A stretch of 64,000 nucleotides of DNA from Vicinamibacteria bacterium. Its GTDB lineage: Bacteria; Acidobacteriota; Vicinamibacteria; Vicinamibacterales; UBA8438. The stretch is from contig JAJEEU010000007.1 of NCBI GenBank assembly GCA_022820825.1, positions 33,118 to 97,117 of the forward strand, given 5' to 3'. The first letter of the stretch is position 1, and every line of letters starts with the position of its first letter. The notes beneath the pieces are model-generated. The model saw nothing but the letters and a program-made list of their open reading frames with translations. It was not told the origin of the DNA and made no database searches. Shown here one piece after another: positions 1-8,787 of the stretch. The position numbers and the translations under genes were made by a program.

Positions 1-2562
1 GTCGCCGGTTGCGGTGGTGTCCGAGATCTTGAGAACGACTGGAAGGAGGTGTTCGACAAAAGCAGCCGGGGCATTGTCGGCAGCCAGGGAGAACAGTCTC
101 GCTGCGGAGGACCCACGACCGAATAGTGCCGCGTACTCGGGGGGTCGCCGGACCGCTCGAATGATTGTGAATTGTCGGCGGATCCGGTGCGCCATCACCT
201 CGGATAACCACTTTGGACGATGTTGCCCCAGACCGCTGAGCATGCTCCAGAACGTACTGTTTTGCGCAAGGCGTGGCCGGGCTTCGTCGAGCGTGCCATT
301 GTCTATCAGGCGCAGGAAAAGGTCGAAGAAGCGGCGGCTCCTATGGTGTCGGGTTGACTCCATGAAGGATCGAAGCCGACGCGCCCACGCACCGCCTGTG
401 TCGGCGTACGGTTCGAGAAGTTCGGCGACTCGATCCGGTAAATGGCGTTGGTGGAACCGCAGGTAGTTCATCGCCATTTCGGCGAGGCGGTCGTTCTCCG
501 CAGTCAGCCAGCTCTCGGTCAGGCCGCGCCGGTCGACTTCCACGAACCACGGTCGTGATCCGAAGAGACGCCGCCACGCGAGCGCCGAGAGCTTGTCCGG
601 ATTTGGCGCGCCGTTCTCTACGGCCTTGATCGCCGGCCCGATCCAGGAGTGCCAGATACGCCACTCTTCTTCCGTCGGGTCCGGCACTTCAGCCAGTAGT
701 GCGAACGCGAGGTCCTTGAGATGCGGTCGGATGCCGTCGTCTGCCAGCAGGTCGCGGAGCTCCCTGACGTAACGGGGCCGGTCGGCGTCACGGAGGTAGG
801 CTAGCACCTGCCGTACCTGGGCGCGGCGGAACGGGTGCTGCTCGGACGCCTTCAGAAACGACACCAGGGGTTCCGTTCGACTGACGAACACACGGGCGAA
901 GGCATAGTCGAAGAAGCTCTCGTGGCCAAAACCGTAGCGGCGCCCGTCGAGCGTGATCACGCCTTCCGAGGCGAGTTGGTCGACGTACTCAGTGGGGATA
1001 CGGTCCAGCACTTCCCGGCGCACGGAGAGCTGCTGAGTGCGCGCCATCTCGTCGCACAGGGTCTCGACGACCCGCATCCATTGGTCGGACGCCGGCGCGA
1101 CGCGATCCGCGACCAGCTTCTGCTTGACCTTCCAGTACCGGTCGAAGATCTCGACGGAGGTGCCGAACGCCGGTGCGCTCGACGTGTCGAATCCGGCTTC
1201 GAGAAAGAGCGACAGGTTTTGCGGAAGTTGCAGGAGCTTCAGTTGCCGGTCGCCGAAAGCAGTTGGAACGAAACCTGCGGCGGTCAAGATCGTCTTGACC
1301 TCGTCAACTGGAAAGTCGGTGACGGAGACTTTGGCGCTCTGGACATCCGCTTCGGACGGCACGAGTCGCCGCAGGCGGGCGTCGTTCTCCCAGTCGAACT
1401 CCCGACAGACGACCACGGTGTGCAGCGCGACCCGCGAGCGTGATCCTCCCGCCTCCTGAAGAAGCTCCTCGACCAGATCGAACGCGCCGGAAGTGCGGCC
1501 GGACATGGTGCTTACGGCGTCCAGTTGATCGACGATTAGCACCCCGGGACGCTTGGCCGCTTCAGCCGCTGCGGTGAGCACGAGTGCCGGCGATTCTTCG
1601 AGATCCAGACGTCGCCCCAGTTCGGCGGTTGTCGATGCCGACACCAGACGATCGAGCCGGAACGCCAGCACCGGGACGTCTCGTGCTCGGAGTGCGTCCG
1701 CGACCTCCACGATGCACGCGGTCTTCCCGGAGCCGGCCCTCCCGGTCAGTACGCTGACGGTCGCATTTTCTCCGAGGCGCGCCAGCAGCGCCTTGGCGGC
1801 CTCCCGCGAAACAAGGCGTTGCCTTATGAGCCTGCGGCGAACAGCGTCCAGATACTGATCCGTGGCTTTCCGAACGGCGATACCGGCGGACGCGGGATTG
1901 ACCACGCTGCGCAGCGCGTAGCCGCGTTCGGCGAGGTCGTCGACGAGTTCCTGGCGGGTGATAGTGCGGTGCACGGCGTCTTCGGCGATGCCACGAAGGG
2001 CCTCGACCACATGGTTTGAATCCTCGAGAAACAGCGCTGGCATGCTCCAGCGCACCTTGTCTGCCAGTTCGCGCTCGTTGATGGTACGGACCTCGACCCG
2101 TTGCAGACGCTCAATCGCTGCCGGCGCGTCGCATGTCCAGCATTCGCACAGAGCCTTGAAGTGTGCTCGCCGGTTGCCGGCCGCCAGAAACGCACACTCG
2201 AACTCCTCTGCGGACTCCGCGTCCCTCGCCGCTTCACAGAGATCCGCCAACTCGCGGGCGTCGCTGCCCGATGCGAAGACGAACCAGTCGTCGTTGTCCC
2301 GTAACTGGTAGCCGATTTCTTTGAGCAGTCCGTCGGAACGCAGCTCGGCCGGACTCCACTTGCCATTCGGATGGCTGCGCCTCACCTGGTGCAGCTCGCG
2401 GTGAGTGCCCGTGTCCACGATGAATTCGGCCTTGTCCAGGCCGGGGACCTCGATACGGATGGACTCTGTGTCTCCCCGGAGCAGGCGCACGAACTCCGAC
2501 AATGTCCACCATTTCTCGTAGCGGTTCCCGAGCTTGTCCGCGGCTCCGCCGGGCAGCGTCAC
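1..2562 (-). CDS. Large STAND/NACHT-like P-loop NTPase, C-terminus outside window
   Basis: Open for 854 codons to the window edge, so the C-terminus is missing. I translated it by hand. The start is GTG, whose GTGA overlaps the stop of the helicase gene upstream by 4 bases, so the two are probably translationally coupled. About 270 residues of unrecognised sequence precede a Walker A motif (GRAGSGKT) and a Walker B-like strand (VLIVDQLDAVS). About 280 residues later comes FGHESFFDYAFARV, like the conserved His/Phe motif at the end of NACHT and STAND NTPase modules. The rest looks alpha-helical and may be a repeat sensor region. STAND NTPases act as ligand-triggered switches, many in antiphage defence. 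The exact family is not recognised; the defence role is inferred from its partner and size. Confidence 0.8.
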   Translation of the reverse strand, partial: MTLPGGAADKLGNRYEKWWTLSEFVRLLRGDTESIRIEVPGLDKAEFIVDTGTHRELHQVRRSHPNGKWSPAELRSDGLLKEIGYQLRDNDDWFVFASGSDARELADLCEAARDAESAEEFECAFLAAGNRRAHFKALCECWTCDAPAAIERLQRVEVRTINERELADKVRWSMPALFLEDSNHVVEALRGIAEDAVHRTITRQELVDDLAERGYALRSVVNPASAGIAVRKATDQYLDAVRRRLIRQRLVSREAAKALLARLGENATVSVLTGRAGSGKTACIVEVADALRARDVPVLAFRLDRLVSASTTAELGRRLDLEESPALVLTAAAEAAKRPGVLIVDQLDAVSTMSGRTSGAFDLVEELLQEAGGSRSRVALHTVVVCREFDWENDARLRRLVPSEADVQSAKVSVTDFPVDEVKTILTAAGFVPTAFGDRQLKLLQLPQNLSLFLEAGFDTSSAPAFGTSVEIFDRYWKVKQKLVADRVAPASDQWMRVVETLCDEMARTQQLSVRREVLDRIPTEYVDQLASEGVITLDGRRYGFGHESFFDYAFARVFVSRTEPLVSFLKASEQHPFRRAQVRQVLAYLRDADRPRYVRELRDLLADDGIRPHLKDLAFALLAEVPDPTEEEWRIWHSWIGPAIKAVENGAPNPDKLSALAWRRLFGSRPWFVEVDRRGLTESWLTAENDRLAEMAMNYLRFHQRHLPDRVAELLEPYADTGGAWARRLRSFMESTRHHRSRRFFDLFLRLIDNGTLDEARPRLAQNSTFWSMLSGLGQHRPKWLSEVMAHRIRRQFTIIRAVRRPPEYAALFGRGSSAARLFSLAADNAPAAFVEHLLPVVLKISDTTATGD

Positions 2563-5500
2563 GTCTCGCCCCCGCGGCTTTTTTCCGCCGCGGCGCGCAC
2601 CACCGACGCTGGAATGGTGTACGCCGACAGCGTGCGGCTGCGGGCGAGCAGCTTGGCGAACGGGTTGCGGACGCGCGCCAGACGCGGCCGGGGTGTGGCG
2701 CAGTCGTAGACGGCGTACAGCCAGTAGCCGTCTCCCAGGGTGCACGCCTTGGCCCACTCGTTGTCGGACAGCTCGACGTCTCCGGCGCCTGCGCGGCCCT
2801 TGACCTCGATGGCGCTGCGCTGGCCGGCCGGCGTGACCGACAGCAGGTCGAACCCCGGCCAGTCGCCGAGCCCGGCGCGGCGCGCCAGTTCGGGATTGGA
2901 GACGTCGTGGACCGTGGCGCCCGACGCCTCCTCGTGCGCCTGCGCAATTCGCATGGCGATTTCCTCTACGCGCTCGTCATGCCGCCGGCGCTCGTCGGGG
3001 TCACCGATGGGCAGCACCAGGGCGTGTGCAACGATCTCGGCTTCGCCCACGTCGATCAGGGACGGCTCCAGTTGCAGCAGCCGCAGGCGGCGGTCCTTGT
3101 CTGCCGCGAGGCGGCGCTGCTCGTCCTTGATCATGGCAAGATCGGCGGCGGCGCGCGGATCGCCTTCCCGCGCCAGGCGATTGACGCGCTGCCGCCGGGC
3201 CAGCAGCTCGGCCTCGTTGTGGTCGCAGCCGCGGCTGACCCACTCGATGCGTTCCGGCAGTGACTGCTCGCTGCGCGCGCGGTGCTCGGCGACAAGACCG
3301 GGGATGGCGTCGCCGGCTATCCACTTGCGTGCATCGCCGGTCAGGCGGCTAGCCAGCCTGGCCAGCGGCACGCTGCCGGGCGCGACGTCATGAGCGCCGC
3401 GTAGCAGCAGCAGGTGCTCCAGCGGGCACGGCTCGATGGTGCCGTCGTCTTCCTGGCGCAGGCCGATCAGCCGGCTTTCGACGATTTCCGCCCGCGGCTC
3501 GTTGCGGTCCGTTTCGCCCCTGGCGGCGATCTCCTTCGATGCGCTCGCCGCCGGCCGCCGCACAACCGACACCCGGGCAAGGTGGAAGAGGTACGGCGCG
3601 CGCGCATGCGGGTCGATGAAGAACGCGCCTCGTTTTGCCTCATCCTCGTACCGCGTCAGCAGCGCAGCGCACAAGCGGTCGAACACCGGCTCGCCGGGAT
3701 GCAGCCAGATTACGTCCGAGCGGTTCTCGGGCCGGTAGGCCGTAAAGCGGTCGTGCGCTTCGGCCGGGTAGCTTTCCATTGCGCCGAGCAGCGGGTCCAG
3801 ACCGCGCCGCCTTTTCTGGCCAATCCTGAAAACGCCGTCCGGATCGCCATCGATGTGCAGATCGAGCAGCGGCGCTGCGGCGGCCACGAAACGGCGGACG
3901 TAGCCGGGCAGCAGCCGGCGGTACTGTTCCCGGTCCATCGCAGCCTGCAACGCGGGCAGGCTGCCCTTGACCTCGCCGCCGCCGAACAGCGTCTGCTCCC
4001 GGGCAGCGAGGGCACGAACCTGGTCCTCCGTCAGCAGGCCGTCGATCCCGTCGATCGCGGCTGCCGCGCCCTCGTCCGTTGCTGCCCGCTCCAGATACTC
4101 CTTGAGTGACACGTTCTCGAACAGGCGGCCGACGACGTCGAACACCTTGTCCGACTGGAGCTGTTTGCGGATCAGCTCCAGCTTGTCGAGCAGCGTCTTG
4201 AGCACCCGGCCTTCGCGCGTCTCGCCCGCGACGAGGTTGACGATTACCACAGGGTCGTGCCGTTGCCCATAGCGGTGGATGCGGCCCATCCGCTGTTCTA
4301 GCCGAGCCGGGTTCCACGGGACGTCGTAGTTCACCATCAGCCAGCAGAACTGGAGGTTGATCCCCTCGCCGGCGGCGTCGGTGGCGATCAGGTAGTGTGC
4401 GCCACCCTCGTCGAGTCGACGCCGGAACAGTGCCACCTGTGCCTCCCGCTCGCGGTAGTCGAGGCCGCCGTGAATCAGCGCTACCTGTCCGGTGAAGCCG
4501 AGTCCTTCGAGGCGGCGCACCAGGAATTCGGCGGTGTCGCGGTGCTCGGTGAAGACGATGAACTTCTCCTGCGCGAAGGCCGGGTCGCGCAGCACGCCGC
4601 GCAGCTTCTCGAACTTGGAATCTTCGCCGTCCTCGGCCAACCGCCGCGCCTGGGCGACGAGCGCTTCCACAACGGTGCGCTCCGCTCGGAGCTGCGCCAA
4701 CACCGGCGCTACGATGCCGCCCAACGCCCGCTCCTCGAATGCCTCGTGGCTTTCCCGTGTGTCCGATTCGTCCGTATCCTCGTCGGCCGTGCGTGTTTCG
4801 AAGAAGTCGGGAGTCGCGGCAACCCGCTGCTGGCGGCGCTCCAGCTCTGCCAGCCGGCCCGCGCGTACCAGCTCGAGCGCTTCGTTCAGGCGATCAAGGC
4901 GGCGCTCGAACGAGCGCAGCAGCGCGTAGGTGGAGCTCGCCTGCCGGCGCTGGAATACGCTCATGGCCAGCCGCGCCGCCGAGCGGTTCAGGACGCGCGC
5001 CTGGTTGTAGTTTTCGGCGATGTAGCGCGTGGTCGCCTCGTAGAGCGCCTGCTCGGACGCGTTCAGGCCGTAGCTGAGCGTGTCGCAGCGCCGCTGCGGG
5101 TAGAGCGGCCGGCCGTCGAAGTGGACCATTTCCTCTTTCGTGCGGCGGATGAAGTGCCGCCGGCGCTGTGCCTCAGGGAATGCCTGGAATGCGTCGAATG
5201 TCGGCAGTGCGTCCGGCGCCAGCAGCCGCCAGAGGCAGAAGTAGGGGAAGTCCTTGCCCATGTGCGGCGTGGCGGTGAGCAACAGGACGTGCGTTGCCGA
5301 CCAACCCAGCGCCCAGCGCCGCTCGCGGGCCGGGAGCCCGGCCAGCGCCTCGGCCAGGCGGTAGCGGTCCGTCTTCCGCACGGAGAGGTCCGGCTGCCGG
5401 TCAGCCGCCAGCTTGTGCGCCTCATCGAAAACCACGAGGTCGTACGGCTCCGCCCCGGCTGCCGGCGCGTCGCGCAGCCGCTCGAACATGCGCTCGCCGG

Positions 5501-6176
5501 AGAGCGTGTCCACGCTGACGATCACCCGGTCGCTGTCCGGACCGGCGAAGGGATTGCCAGCGCGCGCGTCCGCGCCGCGCACGATCCGGAACGACAGGGA
5601 GAAGAGCGTCCGCAGCTCCTGCTCCCAGTTGCCGACCAGGCCCGCCGGCGGCACGACAAGCACACGTTTGATGAGCCGGCGGGCCAGCGCCTCGCGCAGG
5701 TACAGGCCGGTCATGATCGTCTTGCCCGCGCCCGCGTCGTCGGCCAGCAGGAAGCGCAGTGGCGACAGACCGAGCATCCGCTCGTAGACTGCGATTCGCT
5801 GGTGCGGCAGCGGATCGATCAGCGACACCTCCGTGGCGAACGCCGGGTTGCAGAGGTGGCCATAGGAGAGCCGCGTCGCTTCGGCGACGGCGGTGATCAC
5901 ATCCGGCGGAGCAGTGAAGTCGAGTGCCGGTCGTTCGATGGATTCGCCGGCCGCTTCGGCAGTCGCTGCCGCTGGTGAGATGCCTGCTTCCAGGTCAACG
6001 ATCTGCCGCCACGCGAGGCGCGCCGGTTTCGTCTGGCCGTTCTCCCAGCGGTTCACCGTCGCGAAAGAAACCCCGATTCGCGCCGCGAGCTCCACCTGAG
6101 TGAGCCCCAACCGTTCGCGGACAGACTTAACTCTTGAGTAGTAGTCGACGGGTAGTGAGATGTCTGCCTGGTTCAT
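2559..6176 (-). CDS. HTH-XRE / SNF2-family helicase / DUF3883 protein
   Basis: The protein has 1205 residues. Residues about 15-60 form a XRE-type helix-turn-helix (LGLTQVELAARIGVSFATVN). A RapA/SNF2-like helicase core follows: Walker A near 146-153 (DDAGAGKT), DEAH at 251-254, TATP at 301-304, and motifs V-VI near 600-636 (ATDAAGEGINLQF, QRMGRIHRYGQ). Near 1100-1175 is a DUF3883-like domain (FDLLSVTP, IEVKGRAG). All helicase motifs are intact, so ATP-driven translocation on nucleic acid is expected. DUF3883 is frequent in restriction and defence proteins and its IEVKG motif resembles nuclease-fold cores. It is first in an operon with the NTPase. DISARM DrmD is also a SNF2 helicase, but no other DISARM gene is visible. 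A fused HTH on such a helicase is unusual and suggests self-regulation. Confidence 0.9.
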   Translation of the reverse strand: MNQADISLPVDYYSRVKSVRERLGLTQVELAARIGVSFATVNRWENGQTKPARLAWRQIVDLEAGISPAAATAEAAGESIERPALDFTAPPDVITAVAEATRLSYGHLCNPAFATEVSLIDPLPHQRIAVYERMLGLSPLRFLLADDAGAGKTIMTGLYLREALARRLIKRVLVVPPAGLVGNWEQELRTLFSLSFRIVRGADARAGNPFAGPDSDRVIVSVDTLSGERMFERLRDAPAAGAEPYDLVVFDEAHKLAADRQPDLSVRKTDRYRLAEALAGLPARERRWALGWSATHVLLLTATPHMGKDFPYFCLWRLLAPDALPTFDAFQAFPEAQRRRHFIRRTKEEMVHFDGRPLYPQRRCDTLSYGLNASEQALYEATTRYIAENYNQARVLNRSAARLAMSVFQRRQASSTYALLRSFERRLDRLNEALELVRAGRLAELERRQQRVAATPDFFETRTADEDTDESDTRESHEAFEERALGGIVAPVLAQLRAERTVVEALVAQARRLAEDGEDSKFEKLRGVLRDPAFAQEKFIVFTEHRDTAEFLVRRLEGLGFTGQVALIHGGLDYREREAQVALFRRRLDEGGAHYLIATDAAGEGINLQFCWLMVNYDVPWNPARLEQRMGRIHRYGQRHDPVVIVNLVAGETREGRVLKTLLDKLELIRKQLQSDKVFDVVGRLFENVSLKEYLERAATDEGAAAAIDGIDGLLTEDQVRALAAREQTLFGGGEVKGSLPALQAAMDREQYRRLLPGYVRRFVAAAAPLLDLHIDGDPDGVFRIGQKRRRGLDPLLGAMESYPAEAHDRFTAYRPENRSDVIWLHPGEPVFDRLCAALLTRYEDEAKRGAFFIDPHARAPYLFHLARVSVVRRPAASASKEIAARGETDRNEPRAEIVESRLIGLRQEDDGTIEPCPLEHLLLLRGAHDVAPGSVPLARLASRLTGDARKWIAGDAIPGLVAEHRARSEQSLPERIEWVSRGCDHNEAELLARRQRVNRLAREGDPRAAADLAMIKDEQRRLAADKDRRLRLLQLEPSLIDVGEAEIVAHALVLPIGDPDERRRHDERVEEIAMRIAQAHEEASGATVHDVSNPELARRAGLGDWPGFDLLSVTPAGQRSAIEVKGRAGAGDVELSDNEWAKACTLGDGYWLYAVYDCATPRPRLARVRNPFAKLLARSRTLSAYTIPASVVRAAAEKSRGGET

Positions 6177-6197
6177 CTGCTTAACGGTCCGACACCG

Positions 6198-6226
6198 AGA
6201 ATATGTGGTGGCTGTGTGATTGTCAA
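6198..6226 (-). promoter_or_regulatory. Sigma70-like promoter of the helicase-NTPase operon
   Basis: On the minus strand TTGACA (6226-6221) and TATTCT (6203-6198) are separated by exactly 17 bases. Transcription would start near 6191, giving a leader of only about 15 bases before the ATG at 6176, with no clear Shine-Dalgarno sequence. Confidence 0.65.
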
Positions 6227-6243
6227 CATGGTATATAGCATGT
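6226..6243. promoter_or_regulatory. Palindrome abutting the -35 box, candidate operator
   Basis: The sequence is ACATG, 8 bases, then CATGT, inside an AT-rich patch. It overlaps the -35 hexamer by one base. The helicase downstream has its own N-terminal XRE domain, so autorepression through this site is a reasonable guess. No binding evidence exists. Confidence 0.45.
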
Positions 6244-6450
6244 GTTATAAGTATGGGTCACGACCAGATCGCGAGTGGGCTGAGTGCTGCACGGGCGGGT
6301 GGAGCAGGGCAAGTTGTCACTGGAGGCGGGACAAGACCGGCGGTTGGGCGCGACGGTCAGCGTCCGACACACATACCGACGTCTGAGGCCGGCGAGAATA
6401 GCCCGCCCGTCCTCAGGTACCGGTCGTGCGGCTGGTCTCGAGCGGATTGG
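6244..6450. other. Intergenic stretch with no recognised gene
   Basis: About 200 bases between the operator-like palindrome and the end of the small membrane-protein gene. Short frames exist on the plus strand but lack credible ribosome-binding sites or recognisable products. Nothing further is seen. Confidence 0.5.
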
Positions 6451-6672
6451 CTACTTGGACCAAGGCGGTGTGTCGGTCGTCTCGCCCGCGGTTCGGGCCG
6501 GTGGCCGGGATTCATCACCGAAGGTCTTCGTATGGCAAGCGTGCTGATCTCTGACTTCCAGCGTCATACCGGTGCCCCAGAACCTCACGCTGAACTTCAC
6601 GTCCTCTCTCAGGTAGATCGAGAAGAGTAGAATCATCGCCACGGTTCCCACCAACACGATCGTCAGCATCAT
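6451..6672 (-). CDS. Small membrane-anchored hypothetical protein
   Basis: The product has 73 residues. Residues 1-20 (MMLTIVLVGTVAMILLFSIY) form one hydrophobic segment, followed by a charged tail of about 50 residues that is probably cytoplasmic or periplasmic. The start lies 6 bases after the stop of the gene at 6679-7206, and AGGAAG sits about 11 bases before the ATG, so the two genes look co-transcribed. The family is not recognised. The product could be a bitopic accessory protein for its neighbour; the tail has no motif I can name. Confidence 0.5.
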   Translation of the reverse strand: MMLTIVLVGTVAMILLFSIYLREDVKFSVRFWGTGMTLEVRDQHACHTKTFGDESRPPARTAGETTDTPPWSK

Positions 6673-6678
6673 GGCGGC

Positions 6679-7206
6679 CTACTTCCTGCGCGCCGGACTG
6701 GGTGCCGCCGTCCGACTGATCGTCGCGGCCACCTGTTTGGTTGATGCGAGCTTGCGCTTCAGCTCGTTGGCGGTGTCGTTGGCGACCCGCGCTAGCTGCT
6801 CCAGGAGTTCTGGCAGCTTGTCCAGAGCTTCCAGACGGTACGAACGCGGGGCGTCATTGAATCGCCACTCTTCGGTCTCGAAGTCGTCGAAGAACCCGTT
6901 GCGAGAGCGAATCGCGATTCCCCAGGTACCCGAAACTCTCGCATAACCGATCGAGCGGTCCCAGAAGCGGTCGTACTGGGGGTCGCTGCGTTTGTCGAAT
7001 TCCACCCATGCCGATACGCCCAAGTTGAGCTTCTGCAGCGCGGCGTCAATGGCTGGGATCGGTTTGCCTAGTTCGTCGGAAACCGCGTTCAACTCGGCGG
7101 CAGATTCCGCAAGCTTGTCAAAAGCCGCCGAGACGCGTTCTTGGAGCCCAGAATCGTGCTGCGTGGGGGTGGACGGGGAGCCGGAGACGGACGGCAAGAT
7201 AGGCAT
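6679..7206 (-). CDS. Hypothetical protein with two helical segments
   Basis: The product has 175 residues from the ATG at 7206, which has GGGAGGT six bases upstream; the frame stays open further upstream but without such a site. Residues about 20-60 (LQERVSAAFDKLAESAAEL) and the segment near 135-165 (EALDKLPELLEQLARVAN) look amphipathic or coiled-coil. Between them is a Trp/Phe-rich stretch (SAWVEFDKRSDPQYDRFWD). No signal peptide is seen and the family is not recognised. It is followed after 6 bases by the small membrane protein and lies upstream of the helicase-NTPase unit on the same strand. Any functional link to that unit is only positional. Confidence 0.7.
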   Translation of the reverse strand: MPILPSVSGSPSTPTQHDSGLQERVSAAFDKLAESAAELNAVSDELGKPIPAIDAALQKLNLGVSAWVEFDKRSDPQYDRFWDRSIGYARVSGTWGIAIRSRNGFFDDFETEEWRFNDAPRSYRLEALDKLPELLEQLARVANDTANELKRKLASTKQVAATISRTAAPSPARRK

Positions 7207-7415
7207 ATGCACCTCCCTGGCCCGACAGGCCAAAGACTGTGGGCGCGATACAGCGCCCGCTGTTGAGCGATCACCCGTCAGGGCGATAGGGTTGACGGGA
7301 TCGGTTTCCACCGACGCCGGCCAAGGCCGGCTGCCAACCTTGGCTCTAGCCTAGCATAGAAACCGGTGGCGTTACGCGTGGGCTGCCCAAGCGGTCGGAT
7401 CTTTTGCGCAAGGGT

Positions 7416-7435
7416 GCTTGCGTTCGAACGCGAGC
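7416..7435. terminator. Hairpin-forming near-palindrome past the DUF1552 gene
   Basis: GCTTGCGTTC is followed at once by GAACGCGAGC, a 20-base palindrome with one mismatch pair. It lies 17 bases past the stop of the minus-strand DUF1592-DUF1552 pair. No run of T follows, so it may be only a stabilising hairpin. Confidence 0.3.
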
Positions 7436-7452
7436 GAAACCGCGTGTGGAGA

Positions 7453-8787
7453 CTATGCGAGCGAGAGGGCGTCGAGCTGGCCGGTGCTGCGGCCGACCGC
7501 GTCGACGGGCACGCCCAGCTTGCCCATGATGGCGACCAGCAGGTTGGCCATCGGCGTGTCCTTCGAGTAGGTCAGATGGCGCCCGCCGGGGAGTCTGCCG
7601 CCGGCGCCGCCCACCAGCATGATCGGCAGATCGATCGCGGCGTGCGCGTTGGAGTTCGACATGCCGGCGCCGTAGAGCAGCAGCGTGTGGTCGAGCAGCG
7701 AGCCGTCGCCGTCCGGCGTGGCGCGCAGCGAGTCGACGAACTCGGCGAACAGCGACACGTGGTACGTGTTGATCTTCGACATCGTGGCGATCTTCGCCGG
7801 GTCGTCGAGATGGTGCGACAGCGGGTGGTGCGCGTCCGGTATGCCGATTTCGTTGTAGGTCCGGCCGCTGATCTCGCGGCCCACCATGAAGGTGACCACG
7901 CGCGTCAGGTCGGTCTGCCAGGCCAGCCGCTGCAGCTCGAACATCAGCCGCATGTACTCGTCGAACGCTGCGGGGACCCCGGCCGGCTGTTCCACCAGCG
8001 GCAGGTCGCGGTCACTCTGCTCCTCGGCGCGCTGGATGCGCCGCTCGACGTCGCGCACGGCGTCCAGGTACTGTGTGATCTTGCGGCGGTCGCCGGTGCC
8101 GAGTCCGCGCTGCAGGGCGTCCACCTTGTCGGTGACCGAGTCGAGAATGCTGCGATCTTCCGCGATGCGCGCCTTGCGCACGGCGGGGTCGGTGCTGCCG
8201 CTGTCGCCGAACAGGCGCTCGAAGACGACCCGCGGATTGTTCTCCATCGGCAGCGGCGTGGTCGGATTGCGCCACGAGACGGTGTTCGTGTAGGCGCAGG
8301 CGTAGCCGGCGTCGCACGAGCCGGCGAAGTCGCGGCTGTCGAGTCCGAGCTCGAGCGTCGCGAGCTGGGTGTGCTTGCCGAGCTCCTGGCCGAGGAGCTG
8401 ATCGATCGACGTTCCGGAGCGGATGCCCGTGCCGTCGGTCATGCGGCCGGGCACCCCGGTGAGGAACTTGGTCGACGCGCCGGCATGGGCGCCGCCGCCC
8501 ATGCCCGGGTGGAGCCCGCTCAGCACGAGCGTGCGATCCCGGTGCGGCGCCATCGGCTGCAGGATGGGAGAGAGCTCGAAGGCGGTACCGGCGTCTTTCG
8601 GCGTCCAGTACTCCATCGCCATGCCGTTCGGCACGTACAGCACGCCGAAGCGGCGCATGCCGGCGGCCGGCGTGTTGCGGATGGCCGAGAGTGCCGGCAC
8701 CATGCCGTCCAGCAGCGGCAGCGCCAGGGCGGCGCCCAGGCCGCGCAGGACCGTCCGCCGGGGCAGCGCTTTCTTCGTGATGATCAT
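7453..8787 (-). CDS. DUF1552 family Tat-exported protein, cassette 1
   Basis: The product has 444 residues. The N-terminus has a twin-arginine signal (RRTVLRGLG followed by AALALPLLDG), so it is probably exported folded. The body matches DUF1552 proteins, related to DUF1501, which are exported by Tat and nearly always encoded beside DUF1592 proteins. Recognisable stretches include GVLYVPNGMAMEYWTP near the start and a C-terminal GSLLDHTLLLYGAGMSNSN. Its ATG overlaps the stop of the DUF1592 gene by 4 bases (ATGA), indicating coupled translation. The enzymatic role is unknown. Paralogues lie at 52876-54261 and 62500-63873. Confidence 0.93.
   Translation of the reverse strand: MIITKKALPRRTVLRGLGAALALPLLDGMVPALSAIRNTPAAGMRRFGVLYVPNGMAMEYWTPKDAGTAFELSPILQPMAPHRDRTLVLSGLHPGMGGGAHAGASTKFLTGVPGRMTDGTGIRSGTSIDQLLGQELGKHTQLATLELGLDSRDFAGSCDAGYACAYTNTVSWRNPTTPLPMENNPRVVFERLFGDSGSTDPAVRKARIAEDRSILDSVTDKVDALQRGLGTGDRRKITQYLDAVRDVERRIQRAEEQSDRDLPLVEQPAGVPAAFDEYMRLMFELQRLAWQTDLTRVVTFMVGREISGRTYNEIGIPDAHHPLSHHLDDPAKIATMSKINTYHVSLFAEFVDSLRATPDGDGSLLDHTLLLYGAGMSNSNAHAAIDLPIMLVGGAGGRLPGGRHLTYSKDTPMANLLVAIMGKLGVPVDAVGRSTGQLDALSLA

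Noticed and set aside
4395..5978. Long open frame (527 codons) on the plus strand inside the helicase gene
   Set aside because: It is antisense to intact helicase motifs and its translation is low-complexity, Arg-rich sequence typical of GC-rich shadow frames.
2559..6176. Assignment of the helicase to DISARM as DrmD
   Set aside because: No methylase, drmA, drmB or drmC gene is visible and the partner is a STAND-like NTPase.
6220..6630. 136-codon plus-strand frame upstream of the helicase
   Set aside because: It begins within the promoter/operator region, lacks a ribosome-binding site and opposes the small membrane gene.
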